Source of the DNA: Mesorhizobium sp. L-8-3
GTDB lineage: Bacteria; Pseudomonadota; Alphaproteobacteria; Rhizobiales; Rhizobiaceae
DNA length: 64,000 nucleotides
Reading direction: 5' to 3'
NCBI RefSeq assembly: GCF_016756615.1
Contig: NZ_AP023262.1
Location: 5,147,501 to 5,211,500, forward strand
The notes beneath the pieces are model-generated. The model saw nothing but the letters and a program-made list of their open reading frames with translations. It did no database searches and was not told the origin of the DNA. The translations under genes and the position numbers were made by a program. Below, piece by piece: positions 1 through 7,708 of the stretch (positions are counted from its first letter, which is position 1; every line of letters begins with the position of its first letter).

Positions 1-306
1 GAGATGCGCCTCGATCGCCTCGGGCGGGACCTTCAGCCCGGCCGAGATCGCGGCATGGGCAGAGGCGCAGTAGTCGCAAGCATTGGCGCCGGCCACCGCC
101 AGCGCGACCGCCTCGCGGGTTCGGGTATCGAAGCGGCCTCGACCGAGCGCCTCGCCGAGCCCGAGCAGGGCGTTCAGGACGGCGGGCTGGTTTGCCGCGA
201 CGCGGTAGAGGTTCGGCACCATGCCGATCTTGCCCTTGATGGCGGAAAATAGCGCCGCTGCCTCGGGGCCGGCGGTGCTGTCGGAGACTTGCGTGATGCG
301 TGCCAT
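1..306 (-). CDS. Carboxymuconolactone decarboxylase / AhpD-family protein (partial)
   Basis: The gene starts with ATG at 306 and runs off the left edge, so only the first 102 codons are visible. The AhpD core is present near residues 78-85: two cysteines spaced C-x2-C followed by a histidine (NACDYCASAH). In this family that is the redox-active, peroxide-reducing site. The N-terminal helix motif (ALFSAIKGKIGMVPNLYR) is also typical of alkylhydroperoxidase-like proteins. It lies 33 nt downstream of the SPW-type membrane gene on the same strand and may share its transcript. The substrate cannot be told from sequence; a peroxidase or a decarboxylase-like role are both possible. The C-terminus is outside the window. 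Confidence 0.85.
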   Translation of the reverse strand, partial: MARITQVSDSTAGPEAAALFSAIKGKIGMVPNLYRVAANQPAVLNALLGLGEALGRGRFDTRTREAVALAVAGANACDYCASAHAAISAGLKVPPEAIEAHL

Positions 307-338
307 GGATATGTTCCTTGCTTGGTCTTTTTTGCGGA

Positions 339-701
339 TCAGGCCGAGGCCATGACGGTTTCGGGCTTCGACAGCGCGACGACGGTCACGACCGCGACGC
401 CGTTCAGGTAGTAGTAGGCGGCGTCGAGTCCGGAAAAGCCGAGCGCGGAGGGCAGAGCGAGGAACAGCACCCCCACCGCCAGATCGACGGCGAGATGCAG
501 CCGATACGGCAGCAGCCGGATCAGCCCGAACTGATGGTCGGTGAACACGGTCAGCAGCAAGGCCGCGACGCCGACAATTGGCGAGACCACGAGGGCAAGC
601 GAGTTCGAGGCGCCGAGGCCGAGCAGGAAAGGCAGTGCGATCAGCGCTGCCGCGACCGGATAGTCGAGCCAGGCATGGATGGTTTTGGTGACGAAGCGCA
701 T
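339..701 (-). CDS. SPW-repeat-type small integral membrane protein
   Basis: This 120-aa protein consists almost entirely of four hydrophobic segments (roughly residues 12-30, 36-52, 68-86 and 95-112), joined by short loops with HAWLDYP near the start and FTDHQFG and LPYRLHLAVD in the middle. This layout matches the SPW-repeat family of small bacterial membrane proteins, whose function is not established. ATG at 701 is the only sensible start. It sits between the AraC regulator (upstream, same strand) and the AhpD-like gene (33 nt downstream), which suggests a small stress-related operon. Family assignment rests on motif resemblance. Confidence 0.7.
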   Translation of the reverse strand: MRFVTKTIHAWLDYPVAAALIALPFLLGLGASNSLALVVSPIVGVAALLLTVFTDHQFGLIRLLPYRLHLAVDLAVGVLFLALPSALGFSGLDAAYYYLNGVAVVTVVALSKPETVMASA

Positions 702-837
702 GGCGCGGGTCCTTTCGACGGAGTTTCAATCAGGGCGAGTCATTCGCCGCGCCACCTGATTACGTCGAACAGACCGGACGATGAATTTCAGAAAGTCCGC
801 TGGATATTGCAGATCGTCCGAAAGATGGAACGGTCGA

Positions 838-1794
838 TCAAGCCGCTCGGGGCCTGCCCTGGCTCGTCTGCCGGAAAGCGGCAGGGGGCAGTCCGATTTC
901 CTTGCGGAACACCCGGCTGAAGGCCGACTCCGAGGCATAGCCCGACACTTCGGCCGCCTCGGCGACGCTGAGTCCCCGTGTTGTCAGCGCCTCGCGCGCG
1001 ATCTGCATCCGCCAGGACGTGACATAGCCCATCGGCGTGACGCCAAGCCGCGTGGTGAAACGCTCGGCGAAGCCGGTACGCGACAGTCCCGCCTCCCGGG
1101 CAAGCGCTGCGACGGTCCAGTCGGCGGCAGGCTGCCGATGGAACGCCGTCAGCGCCCGCGCAAGGTGGGGGTCGGCGAAGCCGGCGATGCCGTTTTCGGG
1201 GCCCTGGGCCTGCTCGATATATGCCCGGATCGCCTGGGCGAAGATCGCCTCGGACATCTTGAGCGCGATCAGGTCGCCGCCGAGCCGCGCGCCCCCGGCC
1301 TCGGCGCCGATCACCTTGAGCGTCGCCTCGAGCCATGGGCCGGCCTCCTCGCCATAGCCCCTTAAGTGGATGAAGGGCGGCAGCCTTTCGAACAGCAGGT
1401 GCCGCGAGCCCTCGGCCAGTGCGAAATGTCCGCAGATGAGCTGGGTGTCCTGCGGGTTTTCCTCGCCGCCCCAGACGAGCGTGCCATGTCCGGGAAAGCC
1501 GGAGCGCGCGAGCACATCGTCGAGCGGCAGCGCCTCTTCAGGGCCCGCATACCGGCAGGACAGCACATGTGCGGTCCCGTGTGGGATGACGATCAGGTCG
1601 CCCTGCGCCAGGTGGACGGGCATGCGCTGCCCGTCTATGCGCACCAGCGCCTCGCCCCGGTGCGCGAAGTGAAAGCGTGCCACGTCGCGGAAGGCAGGCA
1701 CACGCACGCCCCAGGGTTCGGTGAAGCTCGTGCGGAAGTGGAGCGTGCCGCGGAGCGAGAGCCGGGTGAGGATGTCGCTGAGGAGGTCCAACAT
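838..1794 (-). CDS. AraC-family regulator with N-terminal cupin domain
   Basis: This is a 318-aa regulator starting with ATG at 1794. Residues about 1-190 form a cupin-like sensor (FRDVARFHFAHRGEALVRI, then IVIPHGTAHVLSC) of the type seen in AraC_binding/Cupin_6 proteins. Residues about 215-310 form the double helix-turn-helix (ALAREAGLSRTGFAERF and AEVSGYASESAFSRVFRKE). The reading frame stays open upstream to 2175, but residues coded before 1794 have no domain character, so the internal ATG is preferred. The SPW and AhpD-like genes directly downstream on the same strand are the natural candidates for control. The ligand is unknown. Confidence 0.85.
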   Translation of the reverse strand: MLDLLSDILTRLSLRGTLHFRTSFTEPWGVRVPAFRDVARFHFAHRGEALVRIDGQRMPVHLAQGDLIVIPHGTAHVLSCRYAGPEEALPLDDVLARSGFPGHGTLVWGGEENPQDTQLICGHFALAEGSRHLLFERLPPFIHLRGYGEEAGPWLEATLKVIGAEAGGARLGGDLIALKMSEAIFAQAIRAYIEQAQGPENGIAGFADPHLARALTAFHRQPAADWTVAALAREAGLSRTGFAERFTTRLGVTPMGYVTSWRMQIAREALTTRGLSVAEAAEVSGYASESAFSRVFRKEIGLPPAAFRQTSQGRPRAA

Positions 1795-2132
1795 GCAGCC
1801 AGGGACTATACAGGGTTGTGCGCAGTCGTCCAGATGCTTGGACGAACTCGCATCCATTGCGGGCTTATGGGCATCAACAAGCCAACACATTCGGCCGGCG
1901 ATGCGTTGGCCCCGCCCGCGGCGGGCCACTTGCGCCTGAGGCCGGACCTCGGTTCGCGCTGCAGGGACTTCGGCGCTCTTCCTGTGGCACGTGGGAGCGA
2001 CCCCGGCTCGCCTCCAAGCCCGCATGAGTGCCCCCTTCGGCCCCGGAATGCTCGCACGCCGAAAGTCGACATGCCGGAGACGGCTCGCGCCCCCTCCATC
2101 CACGATGGTGTTCCGGGGCCGGGCGATCTGTC
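1795..2132. other. Intergenic region upstream of the AraC-type gene
   Basis: This 338-nt gap separates the transporter stop from the regulator start. The frame of the regulator stays open through it, but the translation is Arg/Pro/Ala-rich and has no recognizable domain. No convincing RNA gene or terminator was seen. It presumably holds the promoter of the araC-type gene. Confidence 0.4.
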
Positions 2133-2981
2133 TCACCCGGGATTCGCCGAAATCGGCAGGCTGCGTTTGCGCCATCGAAGATAGGGGATCGAGACGAGCA
2201 CCGAGGCGACCACATAGGCTGCAAGGATCACCATCGTCTTCGGCCCCCTGAAGGTCGTCGCGACGATCACGGCGATGCCGACATGTCGGGTCACGCAGGC
2301 GATGGCGAGTGCCGTCCGATCACCCGGTTCGGGGCCTCCGAACAGGTGGCCGATCGCAAGCGCGATCAGCATCAGCGCAACCAGCGCAGACATCCCCGTC
2401 GCCTGGATTTCGAGCATAAGCCGCCAGTGGAGCACGAGCAGCAGTACGCTGGCTGCAGTCAGCCCTCCCCCGGCGATGATCGTCGCCCTGTCGGCATAGC
2501 GCGCCGTCAGGTCAGGCAGGAGAGCCCCCAGAGCCATCCCCGCCGCCAACGGCAGCAGGAACGACTTTGCCAGCGACGTGGCCACGTCGAGGGAGGAGAT
2601 ATCCGCCGCGACGTCGAAGTAGCTGGCGAGTGCGGCCACCCACAGGGGAACGACCACGATCGCCAGAAGCGAGGTCGTTACGACGAGGCTGAACGAATAT
2701 TCCGGACTGCCGAACTTTTCGAGCTTGCGGGGCAGCAGCGGCGCGCCTGCCGAAACGGCCAGCACCAGCAATGCGGCCTTGGCGCCGGGAGCCAAGGGCC
2801 ATGATACGGCGATCAGCCAGGCCGCCAGCGGAACCATCACGAACATCGCTACGAGCGAACGCATCAACAATGCCGGTCGCCTTGCGAGATAGAGGATGTC
2901 GGAGAGCCTGGCGCCCATTCCGATCGCCAGGATAAGAACCGCCATTGCGGCCTTGATCAGCAGCAAGAGGGTCAAGGTCAT
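2133..2981 (-). CDS. BASS-type Na+-dependent transporter (bile acid:sodium symporter fold)
   Basis: The 282-aa protein starts with ATG at 2981 behind a GGAG stretch 8-12 nt upstream. It has eight to ten hydrophobic segments. Motifs of the bile acid:sodium symporter superfamily are visible: MGARLSDILYLARRPALLMRS near the N-terminus, VSAGAPLLPRKLEKFGS in the middle, and IACVTRHVGIAVIVATT near the C-terminus. The last resembles the second crossover region, where GNxGLA-type residues normally sit; here it is TRHVGIA. The substrate is unknown; organic anions are typical of the superfamily. The longer frame up to 3098 adds a basic, non-membrane stretch and is rejected as the start. Confidence 0.8.
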   Translation of the reverse strand: MTLTLLLLIKAAMAVLILAIGMGARLSDILYLARRPALLMRSLVAMFVMVPLAAWLIAVSWPLAPGAKAALLVLAVSAGAPLLPRKLEKFGSPEYSFSLVVTTSLLAIVVVPLWVAALASYFDVAADISSLDVATSLAKSFLLPLAAGMALGALLPDLTARYADRATIIAGGGLTAASVLLLVLHWRLMLEIQATGMSALVALMLIALAIGHLFGGPEPGDRTALAIACVTRHVGIAVIVATTFRGPKTMVILAAYVVASVLVSIPYLRWRKRSLPISANPG

Positions 2982-3565
2982 GGTGAAATCAGCTCCCGTT
3001 TGCCGCTTGCGGCGCAACGCCCCGGAAGCCGGGACGGGACATCGGCAGATCGGGCGGCCGCGGCCAACCCGCCCGAGGTTGGGAACGCCGGCCGACACCG
3101 CCGGTGCCTACGACACGCTCCCGCAACGAGCAAATCAACGAACCGGCGAGCAGGAATGCGGCCTGCCGATTCCTGCCCGGCACATTGCGTTCGGCTGGAT
3201 CGGCATTGCCCGCCGTCACCCGCATGGCTGCCACCGTCCTTTCTTCCGGATCCAGGCTGCTCTGCATGATTAGTCGATCGCGAAAGCCGCGCAAGAACCG
3301 CTGCCTGCCGAGTCCCGCAACGATCGGCCGTCGCTTCAAGAGATGAAACGCAACTCCAAGGCTTTCGTGGAGATGAACCCCTCGGATCGAAAGTGATCGC
3401 GTTGTGCGAGAGACCTGGTGCGAGAGACCTGCTCAATGCCGGCTTCCATTGCCCCTAAGTCCAACTTCCGGAGCGTGGCTTTTTCACTAGCATGGCCCGG
3501 ACGGTATCGGCCGATTGCGTCGCGCGATTTGCACTGGCCCACAGCCAGCCGCCACAATCAGGAGG
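2982..3565. other. Long intergenic region without a convincing gene
   Basis: About 580 nt between the divergently arranged transporter and DUF3300 clusters. Frames that stay open here are short, overlap each other on both strands, and are Arg/Ala/Ser-rich. One 8-bp hairpin with arms at 3150-3157 and 3169-3176 (GCAGGAAT/ATTCCTGC) was noticed. It is not followed by a T-run, so it is not called a terminator. Confidence 0.4.
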
Positions 3566-3784
3566 ATGGCATTGTCACGCACGACATCTCGCTTGACCAT
3601 CACCGGCTCTCGTACGCCGGCAGTGGTTGCCGTCAACTCGTCCGCGGACGGACGGCCGGTTCATGCGATCTTGTCCGCGCGACTGAAAAGTGACGGTTCG
3701 GCAGAGGCAGGTGCGTCCTCCATCTGTATGAACCTCAGCGAGGTATTGAGGCTGAGCTCTATTGGAGGCCGGCTGCGATGCTGA
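3566..3784 (+). CDS. Possible small ORF (72 aa) upstream of the DUF3300 gene
   Basis: The ORF starts with ATG at 3566. An AGGAGG lies immediately before it, too close for this ATG but well spaced for a TTG six nt downstream. The product is Ser/Ala/Arg-rich with no signal peptide and no recognized domain. Its stop codon (3782-3784) overlaps the start (3778) of the next tiny ORF, which in turn overlaps the DUF3300 start. This is the pattern expected for translational coupling. It could equally be untranslated leader. I do not recognise it. Confidence 0.28.
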   Translation: MALSRTTSRLTITGSRTPAVVAVNSSADGRPVHAILSARLKSDGSAEAGASSICMNLSEVLRLSSIGGRLRC

Positions 3785-3870
3785 TTGATATTCTTGTGAT
3801 CAACGCTAGTATTTATGTGGCGATCGGCAAGTTGGCGAACACGGCGGCCAAGGGGCGAGGTTCACCATGA
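3778..3870 (+). CDS. 30-aa hydrophobic micro-ORF overlapping the DUF3300 start
   Basis: An ATG at 3778 follows a GGAGG (3764-3768) at a 9-nt spacing. The 30-codon frame encodes a hydrophobic helix (LIDILVINASIYVAIGKLA) followed by a short polar Gly/Arg tail. It ends in a TGA that overlaps the ATG of the downstream gene (ATGA, 3867-3870). The good ribosome site, hydrophobic content and exact overlap suggest a real leader or membrane micropeptide coupled to DUF3300 translation. Its size alone cannot rule out chance. Confidence 0.45.
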   Translation: MLIDILVINASIYVAIGKLANTAAKGRGSP

Positions 3871-5267
3871 CACGTTGGGGTTTGGTATTGCGGGTGGCGG
3901 CTGCCTCCGCGGGTCTGGTCTTTGCAGCCGTGCCGTTTTCAACCGTCTTTGCGCAGCAACAGGCGGCAACGGCCGATGCCACGGCCGACACGTCCGCGCC
4001 GGCTCCACTCTCCGAGGACGAGTTGGAGGTTCTCGTGGCGCGCATCGCGCTTTATCCGGACGAGCTGATCGCCGTGATTTCGGGCGCTTCGCTCTATCCG
4101 CTGCAGATCGTCGAGGCCGAGCGCTATCTCGAGCAGTATGCCAAGGACAAGAGCCTGAAGCCCAAGGATACTTGGGATGGAAGCGTGGTTTCGCTGCTCA
4201 ACTATCCCGAGATCGTCAAGATGATGAGCGACGATCTCGACTGGACCCAGCAGTTCGGCGATGCCCTCGCCTACCAGCAGAAGGATGTGCTGATCGCCAT
4301 CCAGCAACTGCGTGAGGAGGCGGTCGCCAAGGGCATCATCAAGACCGACGACAAGGTCAAGGTGGTCGAGGAGAACGACAACATCGTCATTCAGTCGGCG
4401 AGCACCGAAAAGGTCTACGTGCCGCGCTACGAGCCGGAGATGCTCTACGAACCGGGCTATGCCGTCGCGCCGATCTCCTACTATCCCGAGCCCTACCCCA
4501 GCTACTGGTATCCGACAGCGACCTTCTTTGCCGCGGCTGTGACAGGGGCGGCCTGGGCCGCAGTCGTCGATTGGGACGATTGGGGCGTGTGGGGCGGCCG
4601 CTGGGGCAACGACGTCGACATCGACTGCAACGGTTGCTTCAACAACCGCGATTTCAACGGCAAGGTCAATTTCAACGATGTCGACTGGAAGAATGTCGAT
4701 CGCTCTAAGATCAACATCGACCGCAACCAGTTCGCCAAGTTCGACCGCACCAACGTCAAGAACCGCATCGAGAAGAACAGCACGAACAGCATCCGCAACC
4801 GGGCGTCGAACATCAGGAACGAGCGCAAGCCTGGGGGCGCGGGCAGGACCGCCAACGTGCAGGATGTCCGCAAGAGCACGCTCGAGGGCTTGAAGGCCAA
4901 GCCGGATCTGAAGAGGCCCGACGGGGGCAATATCAAGAGGCCCGACGGCAAAAGGCCTGACGCCTCGAAGGCCAATCTGAACAGGTCGAGTGTCAAGAAG
5001 CCGACCAATGTCAAGCGGTCTTCGGGCAAGGCAAAGCCGGCAGCTCGTGCAGATAACCGGCCCAAGAAGCCGTCCGGTCTTGGCCATGTCGGTTCCGGGA
5101 AAAAGCAGAAGATCGCCTCGAACCGCGGCGCCAAGGCCATGGGCGGCGGCGCACGCGGCGGGCACAGAGCGGCACCGCGCGGCGGTGGCGGGCGCCAAAT
5201 GGCCGGGCCACGCGGTGGCGGCGGCCACAGGTCCGTCCATCGTGGCGGCGGCGGACGTCGGCGCTGA
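3867..5267 (+). CDS. DUF3300 domain-containing secreted protein with basic low-complexity tail
   Basis: This 466-aa protein begins with a clear Sec signal peptide (about residues 1-30, ending STVFA-Q). Residues about 45-205 match DUF3300: ARIALYPDELIAVISGASLYPLQIVEAER, then DLDWTQQFGDALAYQQKDVL and VYVPRYEPEMLYEPGY. A Trp/Asp-rich linker follows (VDWDDWGVWGGRWGND), then an Asn/Asp/Lys-rich section with repeated VNFNDVDWKNVDRSKINID-like units. The last about 60 residues are Gly/Arg/His repeats. GAGG six nt upstream supports the start. DUF3300 has no established function; an envelope location is likely. The DUF2950 gene follows after a 16-nt gap, a pairing often seen in proteobacteria. Confidence 0.88.
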   Translation: MTRWGLVLRVAAASAGLVFAAVPFSTVFAQQQAATADATADTSAPAPLSEDELEVLVARIALYPDELIAVISGASLYPLQIVEAERYLEQYAKDKSLKPKDTWDGSVVSLLNYPEIVKMMSDDLDWTQQFGDALAYQQKDVLIAIQQLREEAVAKGIIKTDDKVKVVEENDNIVIQSASTEKVYVPRYEPEMLYEPGYAVAPISYYPEPYPSYWYPTATFFAAAVTGAAWAAVVDWDDWGVWGGRWGNDVDIDCNGCFNNRDFNGKVNFNDVDWKNVDRSKINIDRNQFAKFDRTNVKNRIEKNSTNSIRNRASNIRNERKPGGAGRTANVQDVRKSTLEGLKAKPDLKRPDGGNIKRPDGKRPDASKANLNRSSVKKPTNVKRSSGKAKPAARADNRPKKPSGLGHVGSGKKQKIASNRGAKAMGGGARGGHRAAPRGGGGRQMAGPRGGGGHRSVHRGGGGRRR

Positions 5268-5283
5268 GCAGGAGGACATGACC

Positions 5284-6234
5284 ATGAACGCCACCCGCAT
5301 GTTGCTTCGCTCGCTGACGGCCACCGCCCTCGTTTCCTTGCCGTTGGCGTTCGGCTCCGTCGTGTCCTTCGCGCAGCAGGACGACGGCATATCGTCATTC
5401 GCCGCGGCTATGGAGCCGCCGCTTTTCGACACGCCGTCGGCCGCGATCGAAGCCTTCAAGGCATCGCTCGCGGTCGACGATTTCGACGGGCTTGCAAAAC
5501 TGCTCGGCCTCGACGCGGCCAAACTGAAGGCGGAGGAAAGCACGAAGGAGACCTTCGAACAGATCCGGCAGGGCGCGGCCAGGCAGGTGGTTGTCCAGGA
5601 TCTGGGCGACCGCCAGTTGCTCCAGATCGGCGACAGGCTCTGGCCGCTGCCCTTTCCGATCGTGAAGGACGACGACGGCAAATGGTATTTCGATACCTAT
5701 GCGGGGCTGGAGGAGATCATCAACAGACGCGTCGGCGAGAACGAGCTGGAAGCGATTTCGACGCTGCGCGCCCTTGTCGAGGCGCAGGAGGAATATTCCG
5801 CCGACGACCACGACGGCGACAGCGTGCTCGAATACGCCCAGAAGCTGATCAGCAGCGAGGGCGCCACCGACGGGCTTTACTGGCCGCCCGACCAGGGCGA
5901 CGGCGAAAGCCTGATCGGCGAGTTCGCCGACCAGGCGGCATTGGGTAAGGCCAGGCAAGGCGAAGGCTATTTCGGCTATCGCTTCCGCGTTCTGACCGGC
6001 CAGGGCGACAATGTCGCCGGGGGGCGTTACGACTACGTCATCAACGGCAACATGATCGCTGGGTTCGGGCTGGTGGCCTGGCCGGTGAAGTACGGCGAAA
6101 CGGGCGTCCACACTTTCGTCGTCAACCGGAACGGCGTCGTCTACGAGGCCGATCTTGGCGAGGAGACCGAAACCATCGCGACAGGGATCAAGCGGTTCAA
6201 CCCCGACCAGAACTGGGACGTCGTCGCGGATTGA
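5284..6234 (+). CDS. DUF2950 domain-containing secreted protein
   Basis: A 316-aa protein with a signal peptide (MLLRSLTATALVSLPLAFG, cleavage near VSFAQ). The AGGAGG at 5270-5275 is 8 nt before ATG 5284 and only 2 nt before ATG 5278, so 5284 is preferred. DUF2950 features are KDDDGKWYFDTYAGLEEIINRRVGENEL in the middle and the C-terminal block GYFGYRFRVLTGQG ... FGLVAWPVKYGETGVHTF. It is cotranscribed with DUF3300, and both probably act in the periplasm; the function is unknown. The 3' third plus downstream DNA recurs as a truncated, nearly identical copy at 24991-25450. Confidence 0.88.
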   Translation: MNATRMLLRSLTATALVSLPLAFGSVVSFAQQDDGISSFAAAMEPPLFDTPSAAIEAFKASLAVDDFDGLAKLLGLDAAKLKAEESTKETFEQIRQGAARQVVVQDLGDRQLLQIGDRLWPLPFPIVKDDDGKWYFDTYAGLEEIINRRVGENELEAISTLRALVEAQEEYSADDHDGDSVLEYAQKLISSEGATDGLYWPPDQGDGESLIGEFADQAALGKARQGEGYFGYRFRVLTGQGDNVAGGRYDYVINGNMIAGFGLVAWPVKYGETGVHTFVVNRNGVVYEADLGEETETIATGIKRFNPDQNWDVVAD

Positions 6235-6366
6235 CCAGTCGCGACTCGACGGTCACGCATTAGATTGTGGCGCCGGACATGTCGCAAGAAACATTTCGAC
6301 CTGTCCGGGCGGCACGGCGCTTCGGTCAACCTTTCTCTGGGTCCAAGGTCGATCGTCTCCTTCCCT
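5895..6366 (+). repeat. Segmental direct repeat, copy A (3' end of DUF2950 gene and downstream)
   Basis: This stretch aligns with 24991-25450 in the same orientation. Over the coding part (5941-6234 against 25037-25327) I count about ten substitutions and one 3-nt gap by eye, roughly 96% identity. The resemblance continues, more weakly, about 130 nt past the stop codon: GATTGTGGCGCCGGACA and GGGTCCA(A/G)GGTCG occur in both. Confidence 0.85.
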
Positions 6367-6446
6367 GCTTGAGGGCGTAGCGTTGGGTTCCCACGGAACA
6401 ACGCCAAGGGAGATCAGACCGAGAATACGAGACAGATAGACGAATA

Positions 6447-7462
6447 TCAGCCTTTCGCTACCTTTCCGGCCATCCTCTCGACGGAAACCTCGTGGTTCGC
6501 ACAGCCGCAATCGGCGAATGCGCTGATATTCGCGATGGTGGTCTCCGCGATGTTGGTACCCTTGTGAAGAAAGCCTGATGGCCCGTGACAAGGACGTTGG
6601 GAAAGGTGAGTAGGCGCGCGAAAACGTCATCCGGGATGAAACGGTCGGAAAGGTTCTCGAAGAACAGGTCGCCTTCCTCCTCGTAGACGTCCAGCCCGAG
6701 GCTGCCGATGATCCCCTCCTTCAGTCCCTTGATCACGGCGCGGGTGTCCACCACGGCGCCGCGGCTGGTATTGATCAGCATCACGCCGCGTTTCAGTTGC
6801 GGCAGCGTATCGCTCCTGATCATGTGATGGGTTTCCGGCGTGAGAGGGCAATGCAGACTGAGGATGTCGGATCGCGCGAAGATTTCCGCACGCGAAATAT
6901 ACTCCGCACCCAGCGTCTCGCAGGCTGGATTAGGCATGAGGTCGTTTGCAAGCAGCCTGCAGCCGAATCCTGCCATGATCCCCGCGAATGCTTCGCCGAT
7001 CTTGCCGGTTCCAACAATGCCGACTGTCTTGCCGTGAATGTCGAATCCCAGCAGCCCCTCCAGGGCGAAATTCCCCTCGCGAACCCGGTTGTAGGCACGG
7101 TGGGTTTTGCGGTTCAGGGCAAGGATCAACGCCGTCGTGTGCTCGGCAACGGCGCAAGGTGAATAGGCTGGAACGCGTGCCACCCTGATGCCCAGACGGC
7201 GGGCTGCTTCGAGATCGACATTGTTGAAGCCAGCGCTGCGCAACGCCACGAGTCTGATACCGAGATCTGCGAGGGCCTGAAGGACCGGATTGCCGAGATC
7301 ATCGTTGACGAAGGCGCAGATCGCTTCGGCGCCCTTTGCCAAGGCAGCGCTATTGGAGGAAAGCCGGACTTCAAGAAACTGCAGGTCGTGTCCAACGCTG
7401 TTGTTCGCCGCTTCGAGGAATTCGCGATCGTAGGATTTGGTGCTGAACACTGCAACTTTCAT
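6447..7462 (-). pseudogene. D-2-hydroxyacid dehydrogenase (D-lactate dehydrogenase-like), frameshifted near 3' end
   Basis: The frame from ATG 7462 encodes an LdhA-like enzyme that would reduce pyruvate-type 2-oxoacids with NADH. It contains the Rossmann signature [20 protein letters not shown], the catalytic-Arg region [18 protein letters not shown], the Glu-bearing [15 protein letters not shown], and GHQAFFT with the catalytic His. After GHQAFFT (around 6560-6566) the frame turns to Arg/Pro/Ser noise and stops at 6458. The neighbouring frame restores the expected family end ([19 protein letters not shown]) and stops at 6447. One missing base explains this. Only about the last 35 residues are affected, so residual activity is possible. 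A sequencing error is an alternative. Confidence 0.8.
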
Positions 7463-7708
7463 AACGGTGGCCTCTGAAAGTTTTCCTTGGCGAACAGACC
7501 GGCATTTGTGTTGGCCGAGCCGCTATCGAAGAACGCTCGCCGCGTCGGGGCCCCCTGGCGATCGTTTCCTGTCGCCTTTCAGACTGCATGGCCGGCAACA
7601 CCCGTTGAACCCGACCTGTAGGCACCACTGACACTTCCTGCAGTACCGCAGAGTTCCTTTCTTGGAACCTATAGAGGCCTTAGCAACAACCGCTCGGCAA
7701 GATCGACG

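Noticed and set aside
3150-3176. Hairpin GCAGGAAT/ATTCCTGC as a terminator
   Set aside because: No T-run follows on either strand, and it is not next to a gene end.
3939-5681. A 580-codon minus-strand frame across the DUF3300/DUF2950 pair
   Set aside because: Crosses two real genes in antisense, with Val/Asp/Leu-rich repetition that mirrors the repetitive DUF3300 tail.
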